From Streptomyces sp. NRRL F-5122 (GTDB taxonomy: Bacteria > Actinomycetota > Actinomycetes > Streptomycetales > Streptomycetaceae): DNA of 36,568 nucleotides. A program made the position numbers and the translations under genes. Below, piece by piece: positions 25,934 through 34,139 of this stretch (positions are counted from its first letter, which is position 1; each line of letters opens with the position of its first letter). The notes beneath the pieces were generated by a model. The model did not search any database and was not told the DNA's origin. It saw nothing but the letters and a program-made list of their open reading frames with translations. The stretch spans positions 1-36,568 of the forward strand of contig NZ_LMWH01000265.1 of NCBI RefSeq assembly GCF_001507435.1, read 5' to 3'.

Positions 25934-26290
25934 CTAAAGGCCGAGCTTGAGCAGCAGTTCGGTCAGCTCTGTTGGCATGGTGATCGTGCAGTCGTGCCCG
26001 GTCGGCAGTTCCCACACCCGTGCCGGAGAACCATTGGGCTGTATCGCGGGGACGGGCCGCCGCGTGATGCCCACCGGCATTACGCCGACGCAGTGGATGT
26101 GCGTACGCGCAATCCCGTCCACGGCCGGGTTGTCCAGCCGGACCGGTTGTTGCAGGCAGCGCACCGGCTGGCCAGAGAGCATCGCGCGCAACCATGCGAC
26201 GTCCGCCGGGTCGGTGACCCCGAACAGGCCGAGAGGTGCGGGCATCTCGGGCAGCGGTGGAACGCGACAGGCACTGTCGGACTTCGCGCG
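25934..26290 (-). pseudogene. Alpha/beta hydrolase, C-terminal fragment
   Basis: The frame encodes PEMPAPLGLFGVTDPADVAW, then 'DNPAVDGIARTHIHCVG' and ends 'ELPTGHDCTITMPTELTELL'. This is the C-terminal half of a salicylate-esterase-like alpha/beta hydrolase: the catalytic His lies in TGHD and the IARTHIHC strand is typical. The upstream half with the GxSxG elbow is absent; the VOC gene begins within 50-90 bases. The first in-frame ATG is at 26245. It is a truncated, probably inactive gene. Confidence 0.55.
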
Positions 26291-26335
26291 TGAACGCGCG
26301 GTGTCCGGCGATGGAGGCCGAGAACGCCTCGGAGC

Positions 26336-26755
26336 CTATTCCATTGCCGCCGGGTCCATCCACATGACCTGCCAGCCGTGGCCGTCGAGGTCATAGAAGC
26401 TGCGTGAATACATGAAGCCGTGGTCCTCGGCACCATCAGCTTCGGAGCCGCCCGCCGCGAGCGCCGCGGCGCTGACCGCATCGACCTCATCGCGGGATGA
26501 CACGCTGAAGCAGTACAGCGCCAGTGTGTGCGTGGTGGGATCAGCCATCGGCAGTTTGGCGAACTCCGCGAACTTCTCGCGGCTGAGCAGCATGACGAAG
26601 GCCTGCTCGCCGACCGGCATGCAAGCGGCGGTCTCGTCGGTGAACATCGGGTTGAAGCTGAACCCGAGCTTGGAGAAGAACGCCTTGCTGCGCTCGAGGT
26701 CCGCTACAGGCATGTTCACGAACAGCATGCGGCCGGGGTGCGCGGGATTGGACAT
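26336..26755 (-). CDS. VOC-superfamily protein (glyoxalase-like)
   Basis: This 139-residue protein has the two VOC modules. 'LFVNMPVADLERSKAFFSKLGF' opens the first; the end 'FMYSRSFYDLDGHGWQVMWM' closes the second with the DxxGHxW motif and likely metal-facing residues. It resembles the widespread subgroup related to YaeR-like lactoylglutathione lyase proteins; the substrate is unknown. GGAGACC lies before ATG 26755. It could be co-transcribed with the hydrolase fragment downstream. Confidence 0.85.
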   Translation of the reverse strand: MSNPAHPGRMLFVNMPVADLERSKAFFSKLGFSFNPMFTDETAACMPVGEQAFVMLLSREKFAEFAKLPMADPTTHTLALYCFSVSSRDEVDAVSAAALAAGGSEADGAEDHGFMYSRSFYDLDGHGWQVMWMDPAAME

Positions 26756-26927
26756 GGCGGGTCTCCTTCAGTGCCTCGATGGCGTGCGTCGTGGTAGACC
26801 GGCCCGGCCGGCCGAACTCATCGGCGGACCTCTGCTTCGTCGTAGTCGCGGCGTTGATCGAGATCACGGCCGCAGCTCAAAGACCGGAACCTTCACTTCT
26901 TCGGCTACTGGTCCAGGTGACCCGCCC

Positions 26928-27184
26928 CTGGACACGCGCACCGTACCCGCGTCTGCCGGGCCGGGACCGCCGCGCGGGACCGGACGGCCCAGTTGGCGGC
27001 CGAGCGCGGTACGGCCATCCACGGCCTGGTCGAGGACCTGGCGCAGAGCACGCCGACGCAGGCCGAATACGCCGAGCGTGCCGAGCTGGCCCGCTCCGAG
27101 CTCGCCTCCGCCCTCGCTAACGCGCCGAGTCCGGAGGGAGAGGCGAAGGCCCGGACTCTGCTGGAGCGCCTGGGCGCCGCCTAG
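26928..27184 (+). pseudogene. Decayed antitoxin-like gene
   Basis: From about 26960 the frame reads GTAARDRTAQLAAERGTAIH, then GLVEDLAQSTPTQAEYAERA, ending LLERLGAA. This looks like a ribbon-helix-helix antitoxin body and tail. No ATG, GTG or CTG exists upstream in this frame before a TGA at 26918-26920. A plausible N-terminal strand (LDTRTV) is found in a neighbouring frame around 26928-26945, so one base has probably been gained or lost. A TTG start at 26993 would skip the DNA-binding strand. It precedes the PIN-like ORF by 23 bases. Confidence 0.45.
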
Positions 27185-27207
27185 CACGGTCCGCGGGCGG
27201 TCGCGTA

Positions 27208-27597
27208 GTGGCGGCGATCGCGGTCGTCCTGGACCATACAACCGCCGCGGCGTTGTACGACCCGAAGGATCCGTTCAACGAGGCGGTCGCCGCGTTCTAC
27301 GTCCAGGCCTCCGACGGAGTCGGTGATCTGTATGCGCCGGTACTGTCACTGACGGCCGGCGACGCCGAGCGGCCGGGCTTGCTCAGCTACATCAAGGGCC
27401 TGCGGTTCATCCACATCGAAACGTTCGACACCGACGCCGCGGTCACCGCCACCGAGCTGCTGCGCTTCGGGCACTCCTGGGCCGCCGTCCACGCCGCTCG
27501 TCCCTCCGTGGCCCAACCCACCGGCCGGTTTTTGCTCACTGTGACGCCGAAGGCGTACGCAGGCACCGGCGTCCAGGCTGTCCACCCGAGCCAGTAG
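27208..27597 (+). CDS. PIN-like domain protein (possible toxin)
   Basis: This 129-residue protein starts at GTG 27208. It begins with a hydrophobic strand and an acidic residue (AIAVVLDHTTAAALYDPKDP), as PIN domains do, followed by LYAPVLSLTAGDAERPGLLS and a late block 'SVAQPTGRFLLTVTPKAYAG'. That last block matches the PIN 'LLTADPxxY' region, but its usual acidic residues are missing. With the upstream antitoxin-like remnant this suggests a VapBC-like pair that has lost a working antitoxin and perhaps nuclease activity. It could equally be a non-toxic PIN relative. Confidence 0.5.
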   Translation: MAAIAVVLDHTTAAALYDPKDPFNEAVAAFYVQASDGVGDLYAPVLSLTAGDAERPGLLSYIKGLRFIHIETFDTDAAVTATELLRFGHSWAAVHAARPSVAQPTGRFLLTVTPKAYAGTGVQAVHPSQ

Positions 27598-28195
27598 CCG
27601 TGAGCCGCCCGGAGGCAAAAGACGGTCACACGACCCCTCGGTGTACCGCCGGCACGACCGTCGCTTCGGCCCGGGCCCGGCCCGCCGCCACCTGATACCC
27701 GTGAAGGCATCCGCGCGCGTCACCAGATCGACGGTGACGAAGCCCGCGAAGGGCGTGGCCCCCGAGCTCGAGCACCGCCTTCTGCAGCACCTTCTCCCTC
27801 CCGGCGACGCCCGGGAACTCGGCAGTCAAGTACCTCGAGCCCTGCCGCAGATCCTCGAACTCGACCTCACCCGCCGCCCCGATCAGCCAGATCTGGGCCC
27901 GGTCCTGGCCGCTGTGGCCCGTGCCAGGGCTCCGGCATGCCCGAACGCATCGTCGCCTCTGCCGCCGCCGTGTTCGCGCCCGGCACAGACCTCCTGCCCG
28001 CATGTCGGTTCCCGAGAAGCCCTGGAACAGGCACGCTTCTACCTGCGCCAGGACATCGGCATCCTCGTCGGGTCTCGGCGGTCGAGACGTTCACCTTTGA
28101 CACGACGTGGCCGTCCCAGAGCACGTATTGGGCATCAACAACTCTTCCGCCCTGAGGAATGACCTTCGTAGAAGGCGGATCACGTGCAATCGCCC
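27598..28195. other. Stretch of about 600 bases with possible gene debris
   Basis: No intact gene is seen. On the minus strand about 27640-27960 the peptides AQIWLIGAAGEVEFEDLRQG and FPGVAGREKVLQKAVLELGG in one frame, then FVTVDLVTRADAFTGIRW in another, look protein-like and collinear, suggesting a frameshifted minus-strand remnant of unknown family. The rest shows nothing. Confidence 0.3.
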
Positions 28196-30343
28196 CTACC
28201 GGTCAGTCGTGGCCACGACGGTCAGTCCCTTCGGACCTGTCACACTCACTGTCCCGTCCGCCGCCAGCGTGATGTCCAACGGTCCCCCGCCGACCTGGAG
28301 TCCCGTCACCGTCAGAGGCCCGTACGAGCTGGCGAATCCGGGGGCCACCGTGACCGTGCCGCCCGGGACGTTCGCATCCAGGCCCAGCGCCGCGCGCAGC
28401 ACAAGTACCGATGACGCTGCCGCCCAGGCCTGGGGGCGGCAGGACGCCGGATAGGGGGCTGGGCGGGCGACGGCTTCGCTGCCGTGGCCGGCGTAGAGCT
28501 CGGGCAGGCGTGCGTCGAAGGTGGCCGATGCCGTCAGCAGGCCCGCCGCAAGTGGTGCGGCCGCGTCGGCGAAGCCCGCCCTCACCAGGCCGTGCACGGC
28601 GATGGCCGTGTCGTGCGGCCAGATCGAACCGATGTGGTAGCCATAGGGGTTGAAGCCCACCGCTGCACTGCTGAGTGTGCGCAGGCCGTGACCCGCATCG
28701 AGGTCGGGGGCCGTCAGCCGCGCCGCCAGCAGCGCGGTCTCCTCCTGGTTCAGCAGGCCTGTGCCGAGGAGATGTCCGAAGCCGGACGTGACCGCGTCCA
28801 CGGGCGTGCCCTCCCGGTCCAATGCGACCGCCGGGTACGGGCCGGTCGCGTCCTCGACCCAGAATCGCTTGCGGAAACGGGTGGCGAGCTGCTCCGCCCA
28901 GTCCTCCCATGCGTCAGCTCCGGGCCGTCCGAACGCCCTCAGCAAGGCTGCTCCGGCGCGGGCGGCCTCGTAGGCATAGGCCTGTACCTCGCACAGGGCG
29001 ATGGGCGGTTCGGCCAGGCGTCCGTCCTGGTGCCGGATGGCGTCGCCGGAGTCCTTCCAGCCCTGGTTGGACAGGCCTCGGCCGGTCCGGTCCACGTACT
29101 TCAGGAAGCCGTCGTCACCCGCGGCGCTGTGGTCGCGCATCCAGGCGAGCGCCGACTCGGCGTGCGGCAGCAGTTGTTCGACCTCCTCAGGGACCAGGCC
29201 CCAGAGCCAGGCATCGTGCAGCAGCGTGATCCACAGAGGTGTCGCGTCCACCGTGCCGTAGTACACCGGCGGCAGGGAGAAGGAGTCCGTGAAGTCCTGT
29301 GTCGCACGGCGTACTTCGTGCAGGATCTTGCCCGGCGCTTCCTCCGTGACCACATCGAGGACGGCGCCCTGGCGGCGCGCGAGTGTGCGCAGCGTACCGA
29401 GCGCCAGATCGGTGCCGAGCGGGAGCAGCATACGGGCGGCCCACAGCGAGTCACGCCCGAACAGAGTCAGGAACCACGGGGCGCCGGCGGCCAGGAACTG
29501 ATCCAGACGGCCGCCTGTGCCCGTCTGCCCCTCGCTCGACTGCGGATCCGTCAGACGCAGTCGATCGAGGTCGGCGACCGACTGCTGCAGCCAGTGGTCG
29601 AAGCGACGGTCCGCGCTGCGCAGGACGGGGTGCCGCCATGGCAGGGTGTCCGCCGGGGGTGCCGGGAACTGGTCGCCCTCCGCATACGCCGCTGTGCACC
29701 GGAGCCTGGTCGTCCATGAGGTACCGGGGGCCAGTTCGACGTCGTAGGAAAGCCGGCCCGCTGCGGCGTCGAGTGTGTCGGGGGCCGGTTCGCTGACCAG
29801 TCGCACACTGAAGGTGTCGCGGGACCAGGCCAGTCCGGCGCCGTCCTGCGACCGCGCCGGTACGAGCGCCGGGCGACGTCCCGATTTCACCTCCTCCATC
29901 GTGGCAAGGTCGGTGCCGGCGGTGACCGCCAGCAGGAAACTCACGTGCCGGGTACCCGAGTTGACGACCTCGAGTTCTTCCTCCAGCTGACCGGACGTGA
30001 CCGTGCGGCGGCGGTGCAGTGCAACCGCCGGGTCCGGCGTCACCTCGCCCAGCCCGCGCAGAATCGCTTGGAAGTCCGCCCGATCCGCCTCCCTGAATCC
30101 GCCCGCGATCGGCGTGAGGGCGATGCCGTCGACTGTGGTGGTCAGTCGCGAAAGGGCCCTGCCGTCACCGTGGAAGAAGCCGTCCGCTCCTCCGTCGAGC
30201 TGTCCGTCCCCACGTGAGATCACGAAGCTCGGCGCGTACAGCGAGACGACCGCGTCGTGCAGGAACGGCTGCAGGCCCTCGGTGGTGTGTGCAGCCCCCG
30301 CGATCGGACCGTTGGCGTCTTGGGTCTTGACAGTGCTGTCCAA
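28196..30343 (-). CDS. Amylo-alpha-1,6-glucosidase (glycogen-debranching-type glycoside hydrolase)
   Basis: This 715-residue cytoplasmic protein has a beta-rich N-terminal GDE domain (about 20-230: 'FLHDAVVSLYAPSFVISRGD', 'FFHGDGRALSRL') and an (alpha/alpha)6 catalytic barrel. The barrel carries FLTLFGRDSLWAARMLLPLG, 'YYGTVDATPLWITLLHDAW', 'YVDRTGRGLSNQGWKDSGD' and GSIWPHDTAIAVHGLVRAG. These match the bacterial GDE/MGH-type family acting on oligosaccharides. The start is TTG 30343 with GAGAGG nine bases upstream. It is divergent from the LacI regulator, and with the ABC genes it forms an oligosaccharide-use locus. The exact sugar linkage cannot be read from the sequence. Confidence 0.88.
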   Translation of the reverse strand: MDSTVKTQDANGPIAGAAHTTEGLQPFLHDAVVSLYAPSFVISRGDGQLDGGADGFFHGDGRALSRLTTTVDGIALTPIAGGFREADRADFQAILRGLGEVTPDPAVALHRRRTVTSGQLEEELEVVNSGTRHVSFLLAVTAGTDLATMEEVKSGRRPALVPARSQDGAGLAWSRDTFSVRLVSEPAPDTLDAAAGRLSYDVELAPGTSWTTRLRCTAAYAEGDQFPAPPADTLPWRHPVLRSADRRFDHWLQQSVADLDRLRLTDPQSSEGQTGTGGRLDQFLAAGAPWFLTLFGRDSLWAARMLLPLGTDLALGTLRTLARRQGAVLDVVTEEAPGKILHEVRRATQDFTDSFSLPPVYYGTVDATPLWITLLHDAWLWGLVPEEVEQLLPHAESALAWMRDHSAAGDDGFLKYVDRTGRGLSNQGWKDSGDAIRHQDGRLAEPPIALCEVQAYAYEAARAGAALLRAFGRPGADAWEDWAEQLATRFRKRFWVEDATGPYPAVALDREGTPVDAVTSGFGHLLGTGLLNQEETALLAARLTAPDLDAGHGLRTLSSAAVGFNPYGYHIGSIWPHDTAIAVHGLVRAGFADAAAPLAAGLLTASATFDARLPELYAGHGSEAVARPAPYPASCRPQAWAAASSVLVLRAALGLDANVPGGTVTVAPGFASSYGPLTVTGLQVGGGPLDITLAADGTVSVTGPKGLTVVATTDR

Positions 30344-30369
30344 AAGAGAAGAACCTCTCAGCGTTAGAT

Positions 30370-30430
30370 CGTTCCAATGACACTAATGGCCAAGTCAAGG
30401 CGCTGGCAATGCCATTGGAACGCTCCAATG
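30370..30430. promoter_or_regulatory. LacI-family operator region between glucosidase and regulator
   Basis: CATTGGAACGCTCCAATG (30413-30430) is a perfect inverted repeat of seven bases around ACGC. A further copy of its left ten bases lies in inverted orientation at 30370-30379 (CGTTCCAATG). LacI proteins bind such 14-20-base palindromes. The positions suggest repression of both the glucosidase gene and the regulator itself. Binding is inferred. Confidence 0.7.
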
Positions 30431-30458
30431 CGTCCGGTAATACCCTGCTCGTCCTCTC

Positions 30459-31559
30459 ATGTCGGAGACCCGCATGCCCCGCTCCACCAGCAGTTCCTCG
30501 TCCAAGGGCGGCCCGGTGACCCTCGCCATGGTCGCCCGCCGGGCCGGGGTCTCCCCACAGACCGTCTCCAACGCCCTCAACTCACCGGACCTGTTGCGCC
30601 CGGAGACCTTGGAACGGGTCCGCCACGCGATCGACGTGATGGGCTACCGGCCGAGCCGCGCCGCACAGACGCTGCGCACCCGCTCCAGCAAGCTGATCGG
30701 CTACGGCGTCCAGCCCACCCCGGCGGGCTCCGCGACCCCGGTCATGGATCGTTTCCTGCATGCGCTGTCCCAGGCAGCCGACGAGGCCGGTTATCGCATC
30801 CTGCTGTTCGCGTGCCCGCCGGGCGGCCCGACCCTGGACGGTTACGAGGAGTTGCTCGGGCAGCACGAGGTGGATGGATTCGTGCTCAGCGGCACGGCAC
30901 GCCAGGACCCGCGCCAGGCGTGGCTCGCCCAGCGTGGCGTGCCGTTCGTCGGCTTCGGCCGCATGTGGTCGGGTCGCCAGATCGGCGACTGGGTCGACGT
31001 GGACGGCGCCTCGGGCACGGACGCCGCGGTCGAGCACCTGGTCGCCCTCGGGCACCGCAGAATCGCCTTTCTCGGCTGGCCACGCGGCTCCGGTGTCGGT
31101 GACGACCGCGCCGAGGGCTGGCAGCGAGCCATGCGACGGCACGGACTGCCGACACGTGGGCGTCGTGCGCAGAGCGTGGACGACATCGACTCCGCGCGCA
31201 GCGCCATAAAGCCGATGCTCGACGCGGGCGTCACAGCCGTCGTGGCGGCCAGCGACATGCTGGCTCTCGGCTGCTACCACGCGCTGCGTGAGCGTGAGTC
31301 GGCCCCGGGCCGGGACGTGTCCGTGATCGGCTTCGACGACTCGCCCACTGCCGCGATCCTCTCCCCGACCCTGTCCACGATCGCCCAGCCGATGGAGGCG
31401 GTCGGCTGGGAGTGCGTACGGCTGCTGCTGGCACGGATGGCCGACGCCTCAGCGCCACCGGAACGGGTCCTGCTGGAACCCTTCCTCGTCGTCCGGGACA
31501 GCACTCCCGCGGTGCATCCCGGTCCGAGCGGGCCGACGACCTCGACGGCGGCCCGGTAG
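30459..31559 (+). CDS. LacI-family transcriptional regulator
   Basis: This protein has up to 366 residues. Its HTH begins VTLAMVARRAGVSPQTVSNA and its hinge helix is YRPSRAAQTLRTRSS. A periplasmic-binding-protein-like sensor domain follows (from about residue 80), with VDGFVLSGTA, ASDMLALGCYHAL and the C-terminal ISPTLSTIAQP-type segment (here LSPTLSTIAQP). It is expected to sense a sugar and control the divergent glucosidase and downstream ABC genes. The long start is ATG 30459; ATG 30474 (MPRSTSS) has the better ribosome binding site (GGAG seven bases upstream) and may be the true start. Confidence 0.92.
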   Translation: MSETRMPRSTSSSSSKGGPVTLAMVARRAGVSPQTVSNALNSPDLLRPETLERVRHAIDVMGYRPSRAAQTLRTRSSKLIGYGVQPTPAGSATPVMDRFLHALSQAADEAGYRILLFACPPGGPTLDGYEELLGQHEVDGFVLSGTARQDPRQAWLAQRGVPFVGFGRMWSGRQIGDWVDVDGASGTDAAVEHLVALGHRRIAFLGWPRGSGVGDDRAEGWQRAMRRHGLPTRGRRAQSVDDIDSARSAIKPMLDAGVTAVVAASDMLALGCYHALRERESAPGRDVSVIGFDDSPTAAILSPTLSTIAQPMEAVGWECVRLLLARMADASAPPERVLLEPFLVVRDSTPAVHPGPSGPTTSTAAR

Positions 31560-31685
31560 ACAGCCGGCACCGGTTCCTCGGGCCGCCCCCCACTTGTTCC
31601 CTTTGACAACCCACCCCGGGCCCACTGCCTGCCGTGCCGCCCGGGTGGAGCCGCACGTCCCCACCTCGAATCCCCGGAGGCACAC

Positions 31686-32927
31686 ATGACCACCCGCACG
31701 GCCGCGGCCATCGTCAGTTGCGCAGCACTGCTCGCCGCTACGGGCTGCTCGTCGAACTTCGGCAGCGGCAGCAAGACGGAGCAGGACACCGGCAGTCGAC
31801 AGCACCTGACGGTGCTGATCGCCACATCGGGCGACGCCGAGACGAAGTCCGTCAAGGACGCGGCGGCCGCCTACGCGAAGCAATCCGGCAACTCGGTGAC
31901 CGTGGAGGTCGCCAAGGACATGAACCAGCAGCTCGCCCAGTCCTTCGCCGGGCACAAGCCGCCAGATGTCTTCTACGTCAACTCCGACCAGTTCGCCAAC
32001 TACGCGAAAGCCGGCTCACTGTACGCCTACGGCGACCGGATCAAGGACGCGGATGACTTCTCCGCGCAGCTGCGCACCTCCTTCTCGTACGACGGCAAGC
32101 TGGTGTGTCTGCCGAAGGACACCTCCACCCTCGCGCTCGCCGTCAACACCGACTTGTGGAAGAAGGCAGGACTGACCGAGAACGACTACCCGACCACCTG
32201 GGACGAGTTGAAGGCGGTCGCGGGCAAGCTGACCAAGGGCGGCGTCACCGGGCTGGTCACCACCAACGAATACCAGCGGCTCGGCGTCTTCATGAAGCAG
32301 GCGGGCGGATGGGTCACCAACCCCGAGCAGTCGAAGATGACCTCCGACAGCCCCCAGAACGCCGAAGGACTCGGCTTCGTGCGGTCCCTGCTGAAGTCGG
32401 GTGCGCTGAAGTACGCGCAGCAGGTCGACACCAGCTGGGGCGGCGAGGCCCTCGGCAAGGGCAAGGCCGCCATGACCATCGAAGGCAACTGGCTCACCGG
32501 AGCCATGAAGCTCGACTATCCGAACGTCAAGTACAAGATGGTCGAACTGCCGGCCGGCCCGTCCGGAAAAGGCACGCTGGCCTTCAGTACCTGCTGGGGC
32601 GTGGCCGCCGAGAGCGCCCACCGGACGGCCGCCGTGGACCTCGTGAAGTACCTCAGTTCCGCGAAGCAGCAGCTGACGTTCGCGGATGCCTTCGGTGTCA
32701 TGCCCTCACGTACCAGCACCCTCGACACCTACGCCCGACAGGAGCCGGACGCCAAGGCATGGGTCGACTCAGCCGCCTACGCGCAGGGCCCTGTGACCAT
32801 AGCCGGATTCGACAAGGTGCTCAGCCAGTTCAACACCGATCTGCAGACGCTGAGCACCACCGACCCCAAGACGATCCTCGCAGCCCTCCAGCGCAACGGC
32901 GAGCAGGCCCTGACGAAGGGCAACTGA
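31686..32927 (+). CDS. Sugar-binding lipoprotein of an ABC importer (SBP family 1)
   Basis: This 413-residue lipoprotein has a signal sequence MTTRTAAAIVSCAALLAATG with Cys21 as lipid anchor (lipobox ATGC). The body matches family 1 carbohydrate receptors: 'KPPDVFYVNSDQFANYAKAG', 'KDTSTLALAVNTDLWKKAGL', 'YPTTWDELKAVAGKLTKGG', 'GKGKAAMTIEGNWLTGAM' and WGVAAESAHRTAAVDLVKYL. It captures an oligosaccharide for the two permeases that follow. GGAGG lies before ATG 31686. It is 126 bases downstream of the LacI gene and may be under its own LacI-controlled promoter, although I found no full palindrome in that gap. Confidence 0.92.
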   Translation: MTTRTAAAIVSCAALLAATGCSSNFGSGSKTEQDTGSRQHLTVLIATSGDAETKSVKDAAAAYAKQSGNSVTVEVAKDMNQQLAQSFAGHKPPDVFYVNSDQFANYAKAGSLYAYGDRIKDADDFSAQLRTSFSYDGKLVCLPKDTSTLALAVNTDLWKKAGLTENDYPTTWDELKAVAGKLTKGGVTGLVTTNEYQRLGVFMKQAGGWVTNPEQSKMTSDSPQNAEGLGFVRSLLKSGALKYAQQVDTSWGGEALGKGKAAMTIEGNWLTGAMKLDYPNVKYKMVELPAGPSGKGTLAFSTCWGVAAESAHRTAAVDLVKYLSSAKQQLTFADAFGVMPSRTSTLDTYARQEPDAKAWVDSAAYAQGPVTIAGFDKVLSQFNTDLQTLSTTDPKTILAALQRNGEQALTKGN

Positions 32928-32933
32928 GCCGTC

Positions 32934-34139
32934 ATGTCCCCCCGTACCACCCGCGCAACGCAGAATCCCCCCGGTGACGCCTCGCCCGTCTCCCGCCCGC
33001 ACAAGGCCGGAAACCCTGGAACGACCGGCTCGCCGGACGCACCTGACGCGTCCGGCGGGTCCGGTCCCACCACGGCGCCCCACGCGGGCCGTGCTCCGCG
33101 TGCGGGCCACCGGCACGCCGACGGCGCATGGGGCTGGCTGTTCGTCAGCCCCATGGTGCTCGTCCTCGGCCTCTTCCTCGTCCTGCCCATCCTGATGGCG
33201 CTGTGGGTGAGCCTGCTGCACTGGGACGGACAGTCCAACCCGTTCAGTGGACAGGCCGAATTCGCGGGGCTCGACAACTACCGGTCCCTGCTCACCCAGG
33301 ACGGCCTCGACCGCACGCTGTTCGCGACCTCACTGCGCAACACCGCCTACTACGTGCTGCTCACAGTGCCGCTCCAGACCGCCCTCGCCCTGGTGCTGGC
33401 GCTCGTCGTCAACCAGCGCATGCTGCGCGGTCGCAGTGCTCTGCGCACCGTGTTCTTCTTCCCCTCCGTCACGAGCTCGATCGCAGTATCCACGGTCTTC
33501 CTCTTCCTGTTCCAAGGCAGCGGCGCCGTCAACACGATGCTGTCCTGGATCGGGATCAAGGGCCCGAACTGGTTCGCAGACCCGCGCGGGGTGCTGTCTC
33601 TGCTGCTCGGCGCGCTGGGCCTGGTCGACCCCGACCATCCCACCGGCGTGCTCGCCTCCCACTCGTTCATGGGCCTGTCCTGGTACCAGTGGCTGTCCGG
33701 CCCGTCCGTCGCGATGTGCACGCTCATCCTGCTCGCCGTCTGGACGACCTCCGGCACCTTCATGCTGATCTTCCTCGCCGCCCTCCAGGACATCCCACGG
33801 GAGCTGGAGGAATCAGCCGCCATCGAGGGCGTCAACCGCTTCCAGATGCTGCGGTACGTAACCCTGCCCGCGCTGCGGCCTGTCCTCTTCCTCGTCCTCA
33901 CCCTGGGGCTGATCGCCACCTGGCAGGTCTTCGACCAGGTGTACGTGATGGGTCAGGGCGCCCCCGGCAACACGACGCTGACACCCGCCTTCCTGTCGTA
34001 TTCGGCCGCATTCGACGACGCCGACTTCGGACAGGGCGCGGCCATCGCCTTCGTGCTGCTCGCTCTGATCCTCTGCATGACCGCCCTGCAGCGCTGGGCC
34101 CTGCGAGAGCGTAACGCCGGCACAGGGAGGAACCGATGA
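32934..34139 (+). CDS. Sugar ABC transporter permease, MalF type
   Basis: This 401-residue protein has an unusually long, Pro/Thr/Gly-rich N-terminal tail (about residues 1-65) before the first membrane helix (LFVSPMVLVLGLFLVLPILM). About six helices follow. The coupling loop ESAAIEGVNRFQMLRYVTLP carries the EAA/G motif for ATPase contact. The tail is probably cytoplasmic and disordered; MalF-type proteins usually have a shorter one. It starts 6 bases after the receptor stop, and its stop overlaps the next start (ATGA). Confidence 0.9.
   Translation: MSPRTTRATQNPPGDASPVSRPHKAGNPGTTGSPDAPDASGGSGPTTAPHAGRAPRAGHRHADGAWGWLFVSPMVLVLGLFLVLPILMALWVSLLHWDGQSNPFSGQAEFAGLDNYRSLLTQDGLDRTLFATSLRNTAYYVLLTVPLQTALALVLALVVNQRMLRGRSALRTVFFFPSVTSSIAVSTVFLFLFQGSGAVNTMLSWIGIKGPNWFADPRGVLSLLLGALGLVDPDHPTGVLASHSFMGLSWYQWLSGPSVAMCTLILLAVWTTSGTFMLIFLAALQDIPRELEESAAIEGVNRFQMLRYVTLPALRPVLFLVLTLGLIATWQVFDQVYVMGQGAPGNTTLTPAFLSYSAAFDDADFGQGAAIAFVLLALILCMTALQRWALRERNAGTGRNR

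Noticed and set aside
28484..29719. A 411-residue plus-strand open frame opposite the glucosidase
   Set aside because: Antisense shadow with no domain features.
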